In this document: one piece after another, positions 1-9,300 of the stretch
Layout: each line of letters starts with the position of its first letter
How positions within the stretch are numbered: the first letter of the stretch is position 1
Assembly (NCBI GenBank): GCA_903868145.1
Contig: CAIPTY010000060.1
Coordinates: 43,326-107,325, forward strand
Reading direction: 5' to 3'
Source: an uncultured Desulfuromonadales bacterium
GTDB taxonomy: Bacteria; Desulfobacterota; Desulfuromonadia; Geobacterales; Pseudopelobacteraceae
DNA: 64,000 nucleotides
The notes under the pieces: generated by a model
The model's database searches: none
The model's input: only the letters and a program-made list of their open reading frames with translations
Told to the model about the DNA's origin: nothing
Position numbers and translations under genes: made by a program

Positions 1-2035
1 TCCGGGAACGGGGAATCCTGGCCCGTTTTTGTTTTACGACTGCAACCGGATCATTTTCGGGCGGCGCCACGGTTACGTCAGACTCTACCGGTTGTGGCGC
101 CACGTCATTCGACGTCAATGCATCAGACTCTTCACCGGCTGTCTCTTCCAATGCCTTATTGCCCTTACGCCCTCTCCGACGACGACGCTTCTTCTTATGT
201 GCCGTTTCCTGGATCGCCTCATCAGAGGCTTCCGGCAACTCTGCCGAGTCAGGAGAAACGGCCTCATCCGGTGCAATTTCCGATTCAACATCCTCTGCGG
301 AACCTGGCGGCACAACACTCTCCGTCAGTGAGGCGATTTCGGGCGCCCCCTGTTTTTTCTTTTTGCGGCGACGCTTACGCTTCTTTCCACCCTCCATAAC
401 ACCGGCACTCTCACCAGCATTTTCTTCCGGTGCGTCCCTCTCATCCGCATTTTCAGGCGGGGAGGCACTCTTTGCGGCTTTTGGGGCTTCATCAGCTTCA
501 GCTTCCGATTTTGCGAAGTCATCAAGCCTTGGTTTATCGCGCTTGACAACCTCCAACTCCAACTGGTTGAGCAAAAAGGATGTCTTACCCTTGACTGTTA
601 CCTCTATCTCGTAATCATTCTCGATCTGGGTAAGCTCTCGTTTTTTACGGTTTAAGAGATAGTAGGCCACTTCCAGCGGCAAACCACCCCGAACCTCGGA
701 AATAGTGCCTTTGGCAGCGGCGCCATGAACCTTGCGCAAAAAGGACAACGCCATTGCCTCTACCGATTTTACTTTTCCACGCCCTTCACAATGGGGGCAT
801 TCCAGGTGAATAGCGTCATTGAGCGTCTTGGCTATCCGCTGGCGAGACATCTCGAGCATCCCGAAATCCGAGATCCGCCCCAGGTTGACGCGGGCTTTAT
901 CCATCTTGAGCGCCTGTTTCAGGGTCTTTTCCACCTCATGATTATGCTTGCTCTCACGCATGTCGATAAAGTCGATCACGATCAGACCGCCCAGGTCGCG
1001 CAACCGTAATTGGCGCGCCACCTCCTCGGCCGCTTCAAGGTTGGTCTTGAAGGCTGTGTCCTCGATGCCTCGTTCTCCGCTCGACTTTCCCGAGTTTACA
1101 TCGATGCTGACCAGTGCTTCAGTCGGCTCAATAATCAGGGAGCCACCGGACGGCAGTGAAACGCGCTTTTCGTAGATCTGGTCGATCTGCTCTTCGAGCT
1201 GGAACCGGGAAAAGATCGGACGCTTCTCCTTGTGCAGTTTGACCAGCTTTTCGCACTTGGGCATGGTCTCGCGGAAAAAATCCTTCGCTTCCTTGTAGGC
1301 TTCCTTGCTGTCCACCAGCACTTCATCGATATCGTCGGAAAAATAATCGCGAATCGAGCGGATGATCAGGCCACGATCCTGATAGATCTCGCCGGCACCC
1401 TTGATCTCGGCGGCGCTCTTTTTAATGTTTCCGAACATTTCCAGCAGGTTATCGAAGTCCTTGGTAAGCTCTTCGGGGCTTCTGCCAACAGCCTCGGTGC
1501 GAATGATGTAACCGATCCCTTCAGGAACATTCATCCCGGCTACAATTTCCTTCAGCTTCTTGCGCGCCCCCTCCTGCTCAACCTTGCGGGAGATGCCGGT
1601 GGAATCGCTGCCCGGCATTATCACCATGTAGCGGCCCGGCAGGGAAATATAGCTCGTCAGGGCAGACCCTTTATGGTCGCGCTCGTCTTTTTCCACCTGA
1701 ACCAGCAGTTCCTGCCCACGCCGCAGAACCTCCTGAATGCGGGGACGGCGCTTACGCTGATCCTCAGGCACATCATCGCGCCATTGCCAGAAATCGGGGT
1801 GCAGTTCACCCATCTGGAGAAAACCGGGCTTGGCTCGGCCAATGTCCACGAAAGCCGCCTGCAGGCCGGGCTCCACTCGTAGAACAACGCCCTTGTAGAT
1901 GTTGCCCTTGGTCTGTTCCTTGCCGGTGATCTCGATATTCAGTTCCATCAGACGACCGTCATGCACGATGGCAACACGAGCCTCCTCGGGGTGCATGACA
2001 TTGATCAGCATCTTTTTACTTATGGTCTTGCTCAT
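1..2035 (-). CDS. Ribonuclease E/G family protein (3' end outside window)
   Basis: Endoribonuclease for mRNA turnover and stable-RNA processing. The minus-strand frame opens at ATG 2035 (MSKTISKKMLINVMHPEEAR) and stays open to the window edge. An S1-type RNA-binding region lies near residues 38-120 (KGNIYKGVVLRVEPGLQAAF), followed by the catalytic core with the metal-binding stretch SIDVNSGKSSG and the zinc-link motif CPHCEGRG near residue 413. The C-terminal third is low complexity, rich in Glu/Ala and Lys/Arg (for example KKRKRRRKKK), which is typical of the unstructured RNA- and partner-binding tail of RNase E. Whether it is RNase E or a long RNase G cannot be settled because the C-terminus is missing. 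Family call is firm. Confidence 0.92.
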   Translation of the reverse strand, partial: MSKTISKKMLINVMHPEEARVAIVHDGRLMELNIEITGKEQTKGNIYKGVVLRVEPGLQAAFVDIGRAKPGFLQMGELHPDFWQWRDDVPEDQRKRRPRIQEVLRRGQELLVQVEKDERDHKGSALTSYISLPGRYMVIMPGSDSTGISRKVEQEGARKKLKEIVAGMNVPEGIGYIIRTEAVGRSPEELTKDFDNLLEMFGNIKKSAAEIKGAGEIYQDRGLIIRSIRDYFSDDIDEVLVDSKEAYKEAKDFFRETMPKCEKLVKLHKEKRPIFSRFQLEEQIDQIYEKRVSLPSGGSLIIEPTEALVSIDVNSGKSSGERGIEDTAFKTNLEAAEEVARQLRLRDLGGLIVIDFIDMRESKHNHEVEKTLKQALKMDKARVNLGRISDFGMLEMSRQRIAKTLNDAIHLECPHCEGRGKVKSVEAMALSFLRKVHGAAAKGTISEVRGGLPLEVAYYLLNRKKRELTQIENDYEIEVTVKGKTSFLLNQLELEVVKRDKPRLDDFAKSEAEADEAPKAAKSASPPENADERDAPEENAGESAGVMEGGKKRKRRRKKKKQGAPEIASLTESVVPPGSAEDVESEIAPDEAVSPDSAELPEASDEAIQETAHKKKRRRRRGRKGNKALEETAGEESDALTSNDVAPQPVESDVTVAPPENDPVAVVKQKRARIPRSR

Positions 2036-2120
2036 TACGTGTAAACCTTTCAGACGGGTGCGCCTACATATCATTGTTAAAAACTGGGCGATTATATATG
2101 TTTTAACGACGAAAGCAAAG

Positions 2121-2149
2121 AAAAAGGCAGCACAGTTTCCCGTGCCGCC
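2121..2149 (-). terminator. Intrinsic terminator after hppA
   Basis: On the minus strand a 10-bp stem (two G-U pairs, GAAA loop) is followed by TTTTTC, 25 bases past the hppA stop. It separates hppA from the RNase E/G gene. Confidence 0.75.
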
Positions 2150-2173
2150 CCGGATGCGTTATCGCATCGAACG

Positions 2174-4228
2174 CTACATCATTTTAGCCAGCAACGGCAC
2201 GATTAGCAGCGACACGATGTTGATGATCTTGATCATCGGATTGACCGCCGGACCGGCGGTGTCTTTGTAGGGATCGCCGACGGTGTCGCCGGTAACGGCT
2301 GCCTTGTGAGCGTCACCGCCTTTGCCGCCGTGGTGGCCGTCCTCGATGTATTTCTTGGCGTTATCCCAGGCGCCGCCACCGGTTGTCATGGAGATGGCGA
2401 CAAAAATGCCGGTAACGATCGTGCCGACGATCACGCCTCCCAGAGCCTTGGGGCCGAGGGTGAAGCCGACGATGACCGGAGCAAGGATCGGAATCAGACC
2501 GGGGATGACCATTTCTTTGAGAGCGGTCTTGGTGACGATATCGACACAGGCGGCATAATCCGGCTTGCCGGTGCCTTCCATAATGCCTTTGATCTCCCGA
2601 AACTGGCGCCGCACTTCAACAACAACTGCACCACCCGCCTTGCCAACCGCCTCCATGCACTGGGCGGCAAAGTAGTAGGGGAGCATGCCGCCGATGAACA
2701 GGCCGACAATGATATAGGGATCGGACAGGTCAAACGTGATGGCCTTGCCGGCCATCTTGAGTTCATCGACATACGAAGTGAAGAGGATGACGGCTGCCAG
2801 ACCGGCGGAGCCGATGGCATAGCCCTTGGTAACTGCTTTGGTGGTATTTCCGACCGCGTCCAGCGGATCGGTGACAGCGCGAACCGAGTCGTCGAGCTCA
2901 GCCATTTCGGCAATCCCGCCGGCGTTATCGGTGATCGGTCCGTAGGCATCCATGGCAACGACAATCCCGGTCAGTGACAGCATGGATACAGCAGCGATGG
3001 CGATGCCGTACACACCGGCGCACTGGAATGATACGATGATGCCGGCAGCAATGACGATCACCGGGGCTGCGGTTGACTTCATGGAGACACCCAGACCGGC
3101 GATGACATTGGTGCCATGACCGGTGGTTGACGCCTGGGCAATATGCTGAACCGGCCCGTATTCGGTGGACGTGTAATATTCCGTGATCCAGAAGATGGCA
3201 CCGGTGACGGCCAGACCGACGATGGCCGAGATGAATATGTTGCCTGCGGTAAAGTTCTGGCCGGTTGCGTTGGTGAGTCCCTGAGGGAACATCCGGACGG
3301 TGACGAAATAGAAGGCGATGCAGGCGAGCACGGCTGAAGCAATCAGTCCCTTATATAGAGCCGGCATGATCTTCTGGCTGGCCCCCAGCTTGACGAAATA
3401 GGTTCCTATGATGGAGGTGATGATGGAGATGCCGCCCAGGATCAGCGGGTAGCTGACGGCGCTGGCGTTTCCGGTAAAGGCGATGGCGCCCAGCAGCATT
3501 GCGGCGATCAGGGTTACTGCGTAGGTTTCAAACAGGTCGGCCGCCATGCCGGCACAGTCACCCACATTGTCACCGACGTTGTCGGCGATAACCGCAGGGT
3601 TGCGGGGATCATCCTCCGGGATTCCGGCTTCAACCTTGCCGACCAGGTCAGCACCGACGTCGGCGCCTTTGGTAAAGATGCCGCCGCCGAGACGGGCAAA
3701 GATGGAGATCAGCGAACCGCCGAAGCCGAGGCCGACCAACTGGGTTACCACGTCTTTAACCGGCTGGCCCGGCATGAGCTTTTGCAGGATCAGGTAATAC
3801 CCGGCAACGCCCAGCAGACCGAGGCCAACCACCAGCATGCCGGTAATTGCGCCACCCTTGAAGGCAACGTTCAATGCGGTAACAATACCGCTTTTGGCCG
3901 CTTCGGTTGTACGCACATTGGCGCGAACCGAGACAAACATGCCGATGAACCCGGTCAAGCCGGAGAAAATAGCTCCCACTGCAAAGCCGACAGCCGTTTT
4001 CCAACCGAGGGTTGCAAATAACGCGATGAACATGACCACGCCGACCATGGCAATAATGGTATACTGGCGCTTCATATAGGCACCGGCACCCTCCTGGATG
4101 GCGGCGGCAATCTGTTTCATGCGATCGTTACCCTGGGGGAGCCCCAGGATCCACTGGGCCGTTACCAGCCCGTACACGACCGCAGCCGCAGCGCAGGCCA
4201 ATGCAAAATATACAGCATACTGTTCCAT
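2174..4228 (-). CDS. hppA: Membrane-bound proton-translocating pyrophosphatase, K+-independent type
   Basis: Integral membrane enzyme that couples PPi hydrolysis to H+ (or Na+) transport. At 684 aa with many hydrophobic segments it matches the family length. The PPi/Mg site motifs are present: [23 protein letters not shown], and a C-terminal [14 protein letters not shown]. The motif [10 protein letters not shown] carries Lys at about residue 464 and Thr three residues later. In this family Lys and Thr there mark K+-independent proton pumps, whereas Ala marks K+-dependent ones. The ion specificity is therefore inferred from established structure-function work on the family. It is a single-gene transcription unit with its own promoter and terminator. 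Confidence 0.95.
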   Translation of the reverse strand: MEQYAVYFALACAAAAVVYGLVTAQWILGLPQGNDRMKQIAAAIQEGAGAYMKRQYTIIAMVGVVMFIALFATLGWKTAVGFAVGAIFSGLTGFIGMFVSVRANVRTTEAAKSGIVTALNVAFKGGAITGMLVVGLGLLGVAGYYLILQKLMPGQPVKDVVTQLVGLGFGGSLISIFARLGGGIFTKGADVGADLVGKVEAGIPEDDPRNPAVIADNVGDNVGDCAGMAADLFETYAVTLIAAMLLGAIAFTGNASAVSYPLILGGISIITSIIGTYFVKLGASQKIMPALYKGLIASAVLACIAFYFVTVRMFPQGLTNATGQNFTAGNIFISAIVGLAVTGAIFWITEYYTSTEYGPVQHIAQASTTGHGTNVIAGLGVSMKSTAAPVIVIAAGIIVSFQCAGVYGIAIAAVSMLSLTGIVVAMDAYGPITDNAGGIAEMAELDDSVRAVTDPLDAVGNTTKAVTKGYAIGSAGLAAVILFTSYVDELKMAGKAITFDLSDPYIIVGLFIGGMLPYYFAAQCMEAVGKAGGAVVVEVRRQFREIKGIMEGTGKPDYAACVDIVTKTALKEMVIPGLIPILAPVIVGFTLGPKALGGVIVGTIVTGIFVAISMTTGGGAWDNAKKYIEDGHHGGKGGDAHKAAVTGDTVGDPYKDTAGPAVNPMIKIINIVSLLIVPLLAKMM

Positions 4229-4296
4229 TCTTGTAATTCCTCCTGTGATATGAATAGCCGGTAAATGGGCAATGCGTCTTCTGAAAAAACAGAAAA

Positions 4297-4325
4297 TTGT
4301 TAGAGGAACTTACCCTGATTGTCAA
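4297..4325 (-). promoter_or_regulatory. Sigma-70-type promoter for hppA
   Basis: Read on the minus strand, TTGACA (4325-4320) and TAACAA (4302-4297) are separated by exactly 17 bases, about 70 bases upstream of the hppA start. Confidence 0.6.
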
Positions 4326-4400
4326 CTGTTTATTTGATAAGAATATACAAGGGCACACGGGCATGTCCCGTACCATTGACTCCTGCAGCTTGACATGCAG

Positions 4401-4447
4401 CCGGTTTCAGACTACAAAAAAGGTTGTTGATTCAGGCTGAAAACCGG
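4401..4447 (+). promoter_or_regulatory. Imperfect palindrome in the cbiF leader
   Basis: CCGGTTTCAG (4401-4410) pairs with CTGAAAACCGG (4437-4447) with one bulged base. A second short hairpin (ACCGG...CCGGT) follows. It may be a leader structure for cbiF, but I do not recognise a B12 box, so a cobalamin riboswitch is not claimed. Confidence 0.25.
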
Positions 4448-4488
4448 AAGTCTTTCGACCGGTCACACTGTTTCTCAAGGGGATTCCG

Positions 4489-5268
4489 ATGTCAGCACAG
4501 GTTTCATTCGTCGGCGCCGGGCCGGGCGCGTCTGATCTGATTACGGTCAGGGGTGCCCGTTTGTTGCGTCACGCCGATGTTGTAGTTTTTGCCGGCAGTC
4601 TGGTGGATCGCCAGCTTGTCACACAATATGCCGTTACCGCAGCCGTCTATGATTCTGCCGGTATGACCCTGACGGAGGTCATCACCGTCATCATGGATAC
4701 TGTCAACGACGGGAGGAGTGTCGTGCGCCTGCATACGGGCGACCCTTCGATCTATGGTGCAATCCAGGAGCAGATGGAAGCACTTGATCGCCTCGGCATA
4801 AGCTACCAGGTGGTTCCGGGCGTAACCAGCGCCTTTGCTGCAGCCGCTGCCCTGCGACAGGAGCTGACCCTGCCGGAGATATCCCAGACGGTGATCTTCA
4901 CCCGTGTGGAAGGTCGTACCCCGGTACCGGCAAACGAGCAGCTCAGCAAAATCGCCTCCATCGGCGCAACGCTGGTGATCTACCTTTCCGTCGGCATGAT
5001 CGAGAAGGTGGTCGAGCAGCTTCTGGAAGGGGCCTATACCACTCAAACCCCCGCTGCCATCGTCTGCCGAGCTTCCTGGGAGGACGAGCAGATCATTCGC
5101 GGTAGCCTGGCCGATATCGCCGCTACGGTGCGCCAGGCAGGCATCGACCGTCAGGCTCTGATCATCGTCGGCGATGTTCTGGCGGCCCGACGCGAGGGGC
5201 TGAAAGCTAAATCGCTGCTGTACGATGGTGATTTTTCCCATGGTTTTCGCAGTACCGTTCCCGTGTGA
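4489..5268 (+). CDS. cbiF: Cobalt-precorrin-4 C11-methyltransferase
   Basis: SAM-dependent methylation of C-11 of the corrin ring in cobalamin synthesis, in the cytoplasm. The 259-aa protein starts with the tetrapyrrole methylase signature VSFVGAGPGASDLITVRGARLL. It also has the VRLHTGDPSIYGA loop and the VVPGVTSAFAAAAAL motif of the SAM pocket. Length is normal for CbiF/CobM. I chose the cbi name because the next gene is cbiG, which belongs to the anaerobic (early cobalt insertion) route. The start at 4489 follows AAGGGG. It overlaps nothing upstream and is the first gene of the run cbiF-cbiG-pdxA-hydrolase. Confidence 0.93.
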   Translation: MSAQVSFVGAGPGASDLITVRGARLLRHADVVVFAGSLVDRQLVTQYAVTAAVYDSAGMTLTEVITVIMDTVNDGRSVVRLHTGDPSIYGAIQEQMEALDRLGISYQVVPGVTSAFAAAAALRQELTLPEISQTVIFTRVEGRTPVPANEQLSKIASIGATLVIYLSVGMIEKVVEQLLEGAYTTQTPAAIVCRASWEDEQIIRGSLADIAATVRQAGIDRQALIIVGDVLAARREGLKAKSLLYDGDFSHGFRSTVPV

Positions 5269-5269
5269 G

Positions 5270-6340
5270 ATGCGGACTGCCATTATCGCCATAACCCGAA
5301 ACGGGGCACAGTTGGGGAAGAGGCTGCGGGAAAACCTGGCTGGTTCCTGCCTGCATGTGTCCAGCCGTTATGCGGGTCAGGCCGGAAACGACAGAGAGAC
5401 TTTCGCCCCTGCTGACCTCAGGGAGTTGATCTCAGGACTCTGGAGCAGGGTCGACGGTTTTGTCCTGATCATGGCCACCGGCATTGTGGTGCGCATGATT
5501 GCGCCGCTGCTGGAATCAAAGGATACCGATCCCGCCGTAGTGGTCATGGACGATGCCGGGAAATTCGCCATTTCACTTGTGTCCGGGCACCTGGGCGGCG
5601 GCAATGAACTGGCCGAACGCTGTGCCTTCAGCAGTGGTGCGCGGGCAGTTATCACCACGGCAACTGACGCCAACGAACTCCCCTCCTTTGATATGCTGGC
5701 CAAAGAGCAGGGATGGGTAATCGATGACCTTTCACAGGTGAAGCTGCTTAATACCCTGCTGCTGGATGGGGAGGAGATTGCCGTGCTGGATTACGGCGGC
5801 CGCACGCGCGCCTGGTTTCATGGCCGCTGCAGGCTCAGCTTTCACGATTCCATTGCAAAAGCCGGAGAGTCCCGCGCCAAGGGAATTCTCGTGGTGAGTA
5901 ACCGTCACATTCCCCCTCGGAGCCGTCCCGAAAACCTGTTGATTTTGAGGCCCCGAAATCTGGTGCTTGGCATCGGGTGCAATCGCGGGACCCCCCGTGA
6001 AGAGATCGAGGCTTTTGTCACCATGCACCTGCGACGGCTCCTGCTGTCCCCGAAAAGCGTCTGCTGTATTGCGACTGCCCGGGCCAAGAGCGATGAGGCA
6101 GGGCTGGCCGGATACGCCGGACAGCTGGGTGTTCCGCTGAAATGCTTCGAAAGCAGCGAACTGAATGGAGTGGACGTTCCTTCACCACCATCGCGGCACG
6201 CTCTGGACGCCATTGGAGCCAGAGGGGTCGCGGAACCGGCCGCGATTCTGGCATCGGACGGGGGGAGGCTACTGTTGAAAAAAGTCAAATCCGAGAATGT
6301 CACCCTGGCGGTGGCTGAAATACGGGACAAAAATGCCTGA
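5270..6340 (+). CDS. cbiG: Cobalt-precorrin-5A hydrolase
   Basis: Opens the delta-lactone of cobalt-precorrin-5A and releases acetaldehyde, a step unique to anaerobic cobalamin synthesis. An N-terminal CbiG domain is visible (FVLIMATGIVVRMIAPLLESK, then DDAGKFAISLVSGHLGGGNE). The C-terminal domain contains LVLGIGCNRGTPREEIEAFV and ends around KKVKSENVTLAVAEI. I chose ATG 5270, two bases after the cbiF stop, giving 356 aa; the frame is open further upstream but that would overlap cbiF by 44 bases. Translation is probably coupled to cbiF. Confidence 0.92.
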   Translation: MRTAIIAITRNGAQLGKRLRENLAGSCLHVSSRYAGQAGNDRETFAPADLRELISGLWSRVDGFVLIMATGIVVRMIAPLLESKDTDPAVVVMDDAGKFAISLVSGHLGGGNELAERCAFSSGARAVITTATDANELPSFDMLAKEQGWVIDDLSQVKLLNTLLLDGEEIAVLDYGGRTRAWFHGRCRLSFHDSIAKAGESRAKGILVVSNRHIPPRSRPENLLILRPRNLVLGIGCNRGTPREEIEAFVTMHLRRLLLSPKSVCCIATARAKSDEAGLAGYAGQLGVPLKCFESSELNGVDVPSPPSRHALDAIGARGVAEPAAILASDGGRLLLKKVKSENVTLAVAEIRDKNA

Positions 6341-7352
6341 CAAACCCCTGATCGCCATAACCATGGGTGATCCCTGCGGAGTAGGACCGGAGATCATCGT
6401 TGCCGCCTTGGGAAATCCGGTGGTGCCGGCCTGTTGCATTCCCGTTGTTATCGGTGACGCGGCTGCCGTGCAGCGTGCCGTTCATGTGCAACGCTCGTCC
6501 CTGTGCGTGCGAGAGATCTCGGAACCGGAAGAAGCGCGACGGGGTCCACCAGGTTCCATCGCTCTATTGCCGTTGTCACAACTTACGGCGGACGACATGC
6601 GGTACGGGCATCCCGGTGCGGCGGCCGGCGATGCTGTCTACGCCTACATTTCATCAGCCGCCCGCTTCTGCCTTGAAGGGCGGACAGCCGCCATGGTCAC
6701 GGCTCCCATCAATAAGAAGGCCATGAATCTGGCCGGGCACGACTATCCCGGACATACCGAGCTGCTGGCTGAACTCTGCGCTTCTGCTGACTATGTGATG
6801 ATGCTGGCGGGAAGCGTGCTGCGGGTCAGCCTGGTCACGATCCATGAAGCGCTGGCGGACGTACCTCGCCTGGTGACATTTGACCGGGTGCTGAAAACGA
6901 TCCGGGTTACCGCTGCCGGTGTTGCAAGATTGACCGGAAAACCCGGCCCCCGCCTGGCTGTCCTGGCACTCAATCCCCATTCCGGGGAGGGTGGTATCTT
7001 TGGCAGCGAGGAGCAGATGATCATCGGTCCGGCCATTGAAGCGGCCCGACGCGAGGGGATCGATGCGGTTGGGCCGCTCCCGGCCGATACGCTTTTTCAC
7101 TTCGCCCAGCAGGGCATGTATGACGGCGTCGTGGCAATGTACCACGATCAGGGTCTGATACCGCTCAAGATGCTGCATTTCGACGATGGGGTCAATATCA
7201 CGCTGGGGCTGTCGATTATCCGCACCTCGGTCGATCACGGCACGGCCTACGATCTGGCGGGGACAGGTCAGGCGTCGGACAAAAGCCTCCTGGCAGCCAT
7301 CAGGATGGCTGTGGATATGGCTCATCTGATACCGGAAAGGAATTATCCATGA
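6333..7352 (+). CDS. pdxA: 4-hydroxythreonine-4-phosphate dehydrogenase
   Basis: NAD-dependent oxidation of 4-phosphohydroxy-L-threonine in the DXP-dependent pyridoxal phosphate pathway. At 339 aa it has the family signature IAITMGDPCGVGPEII at the N-terminus. The substrate and metal motifs TAPINKKAMNLAGHDYPGHTE and VAMYHDQGLIPLKML (metal-binding His) are also present. ATG 6333 is chosen because it directly precedes the family start MPDKPLIAITMGDP; it overlaps the cbiG stop by 8 bases. It could alternatively be the PdxA2-like paralogue, but nothing in the context favours that. Confidence 0.93.
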   Translation: MPDKPLIAITMGDPCGVGPEIIVAALGNPVVPACCIPVVIGDAAAVQRAVHVQRSSLCVREISEPEEARRGPPGSIALLPLSQLTADDMRYGHPGAAAGDAVYAYISSAARFCLEGRTAAMVTAPINKKAMNLAGHDYPGHTELLAELCASADYVMMLAGSVLRVSLVTIHEALADVPRLVTFDRVLKTIRVTAAGVARLTGKPGPRLAVLALNPHSGEGGIFGSEEQMIIGPAIEAARREGIDAVGPLPADTLFHFAQQGMYDGVVAMYHDQGLIPLKMLHFDDGVNITLGLSIIRTSVDHGTAYDLAGTGQASDKSLLAAIRMAVDMAHLIPERNYP

Positions 7353-8140
7353 ACACGTCTGAAAAGCCTCACATCACCGCCGCCGCCATTCAATTTAACG
7401 TCAGACAGGGTGACGTGGATGCCAACCTGGCATACGTCCGCACAGCACTTGCGCAGGTTGCCGGGCAGGGAGCCAATCTGGCGGTGCTACCGGAAATGTG
7501 GTCAACCGGCTTCTCCTACAAAAATCTGAACGAACTGGCACTGCGCACTGCAGGAATTGTCCATGAGCTGCTGGAGTTGTCGCGAGAACTGAAGCTGGTG
7601 ATCGTCGGCAGCATGCCCGAGCCGAACGGCGATAAGGTGTTCAACACCGTTTACGTCGCAGACAACGGCCGACTGGCGGGAACCTACCGCAAGCTGCACC
7701 TCTTCTCACTGCTGGGTGAAGACAGAGCCTTCTCGGGAGGCGACCGCTGGCTTCTTGCCGACACCTCCATCGGCAGGATCGGTGTGATCATCTGTTACGA
7801 CCTGCGTTTTCCCGAACTCTCCCGGCGCCTGGCACTGGAAGGAGCCAGCGTGATCTGCGTTCCGGCCCAATGGCCCAAACCGCGTCAGGAACACTGGCGT
7901 ACACTTTTGCGGGCACGGGCTATCGAGAACCAGCTTTTCATCGTTGCCTGCAACGCCTGCGGGGTGATCGGCAAACTGGATTTCTTCGGCATGAGCATGA
8001 TTATTGACGCCAAGGGGGAGATCCTTGCCGAAGCAGGCGAGCAGGATCAGCAGATCCTGGCGGAGCTGAATATGCAGTCCATGGCAGACTGGCGCGCACA
8101 GATCCCCTGTTTCAACGATCGTAAACCGGAATTGTACTGA
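7349..8140 (+). CDS. Carbon-nitrogen hydrolase (nitrilase superfamily, omega-amidase-like)
   Basis: Thiol amidohydrolase of 263 aa. The catalytic triad is visible: Glu in VLPEMWSTGFS, Lys in YRKLHLFS, and Cys in GVIICYDLRFPEL. The last motif is typical of the omega-amidase/YafV group, which removes amide groups from alpha-keto acid amides such as 2-oxoglutaramate. The exact substrate is inference. Its ATG overlaps the pdxA stop (ATGA), so the two genes are probably co-translated. It is the last gene of the cbiF run and is followed by the tol promoter. Confidence 0.85.
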   Translation: MNTSEKPHITAAAIQFNVRQGDVDANLAYVRTALAQVAGQGANLAVLPEMWSTGFSYKNLNELALRTAGIVHELLELSRELKLVIVGSMPEPNGDKVFNTVYVADNGRLAGTYRKLHLFSLLGEDRAFSGGDRWLLADTSIGRIGVIICYDLRFPELSRRLALEGASVICVPAQWPKPRQEHWRTLLRARAIENQLFIVACNACGVIGKLDFFGMSMIIDAKGEILAEAGEQDQQILAELNMQSMADWRAQIPCFNDRKPELY

Positions 8141-8148
8141 TTTTCGGC

Positions 8149-8177
8149 TTGACTTGAACCCCTGTTAGGTCTAGGTT
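8149..8177 (+). promoter_or_regulatory. Candidate sigma-70 promoter for the tol-pal operon
   Basis: TTGACT (8149-8154) and TAGGTT (8172-8177) are separated by 17 bases, just upstream of tolQ. The -10 is weak. Confidence 0.45.
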
Positions 8178-8211
8178 TCCACATTGATATTATCCTCTGG
8201 AGGTGCTTTTC

Positions 8212-8883
8212 GTGGCCTTATTGACAAGCGCAGGCATCGTTGTAAAACTCGTCCTCATGTTACTGCTCTTTTTCTCAGTGGTTTCATGGGCCATCATCCT
8301 CTTCAAACTCTTTCAGGTTCACCGCGCCAACAGCGCATCCGTGCGTTTTATGGATTTCTTCTGGAAGTCCAAGCGTTTTGATGCCATTGCCTCCCAGATC
8401 GATCGATTCACCAGTTCGCCGTTGACGGTGCTGTTCAACGAGGGATACGGAGAACTCAAAAAGGTCGTGGATTCCGATGGCAAGAGTGAGGGAAGCGCCC
8501 TCAGCACCGATCTGGGTGGTATTGAGAACGTTTCGCGTGCACTTCGGCGCGCCACCAACTCCGAGATCACCCGCCTGGAGAAGTATCTGACCTTTCTGGC
8601 TACCACCGGTTCTACATCGCCCTTCATCGGCCTGTTCGGTACGGTCTGGGGTATCATGACCGCCTTCGAGGGGATTGGAAAGACCGGTTCGGCCTCCCTC
8701 GCCGTAGTCGCCCCCGGCATTGCCGAGGCTCTGATAGCAACGGCAATCGGCCTGGTAGCCGCCATTCCGGCGGTTATGGCGTACAATCACTTCCAGCACA
8801 AGATCCGCGTGCTGGTCAAGGAAATGGACAGCTTCTCCACCGAGTTCCTCAACATCGTGCAGCGCAACATTTCGGGGAAATAA
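8212..8883 (+). CDS. tolQ: Tol-Pal system protein TolQ
   Basis: Inner-membrane proton-channel subunit that with TolR energises TolA for outer-membrane constriction and stability. The 223-aa protein has an N-terminal membrane segment (VVKLVLMLLLFFSVVSWAII) and two more around the conserved GSTSPFIGLFGTVWGIM and GIAEALIATAIGLVAAIPAV, the TolQ/ExbB channel motifs. The start is set by the ribosome site TGGAGG at 8198-8203, which lies 8 bases before GTG 8212. An upstream GTG at 8203 overlaps that site and is unlikely. The gene order tolQ-R-A-B-pal rules out ExbB. Confidence 0.94.
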   Translation: MALLTSAGIVVKLVLMLLLFFSVVSWAIILFKLFQVHRANSASVRFMDFFWKSKRFDAIASQIDRFTSSPLTVLFNEGYGELKKVVDSDGKSEGSALSTDLGGIENVSRALRRATNSEITRLEKYLTFLATTGSTSPFIGLFGTVWGIMTAFEGIGKTGSASLAVVAPGIAEALIATAIGLVAAIPAVMAYNHFQHKIRVLVKEMDSFSTEFLNIVQRNISGK

Positions 8884-8886
8884 GTC

Positions 8887-9300
8887 ATGGCCATGGGTGG
8901 ACAGAACGACGATCGGCGGCTCATGGCCGAAATCAACGTCACTCCGCTGGTTGACGTCATGCTGGTGTTACTGGTCATCTTCATGGTGACGGCGCCCATG
9001 ATGCAGCAGGGGGTGCAGGTAAACCTGCCAAAGGCGGAAACCAAGGCAATGACGCCGCTGGAAGAAACGGTGGTCGTTACCGTTGATAAAAGCGGGAAGA
9101 TCTTTATCAACAAGGATGAGATACCGGCCGCCGATCTGCGCGGCAAGCTGACAACCCTGTTTGCGGCCCGTGAGAAGAAAGAGGTGTTTCTCAAGGCTGA
9201 TGCCGGAGTGCCATATGGTGAGGTTGTGCGCGCCATGGCAGACATCAAGGGTGCCGGAATCGAACGACTCGGCATGGTAACGGAACCGTCTACTAAATAA
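8887..9300 (+). CDS. tolR: Tol-Pal system protein TolR
   Basis: Partner of TolQ in the proton-driven stator complex of the inner membrane. The 137-aa protein has the conserved N-terminus RRLMAEINVTPLVDVMLVLL, in which the Asp inside the single membrane helix is the proton-carrying residue. A periplasmic ExbD/TolR domain follows, ending in VRAMADIKGAGIERLGMVT. It starts three bases after tolQ and its stop overlaps the tolA start. Confidence 0.94.
   Translation: MAMGGQNDDRRLMAEINVTPLVDVMLVLLVIFMVTAPMMQQGVQVNLPKAETKAMTPLEETVVVTVDKSGKIFINKDEIPAADLRGKLTTLFAAREKKEVFLKADAGVPYGEVVRAMADIKGAGIERLGMVTEPSTK

Noticed and set aside
4381..4488. Cobalamin riboswitch upstream of cbiF
   Set aside because: Palindromes exist but there is no B12-box sequence.
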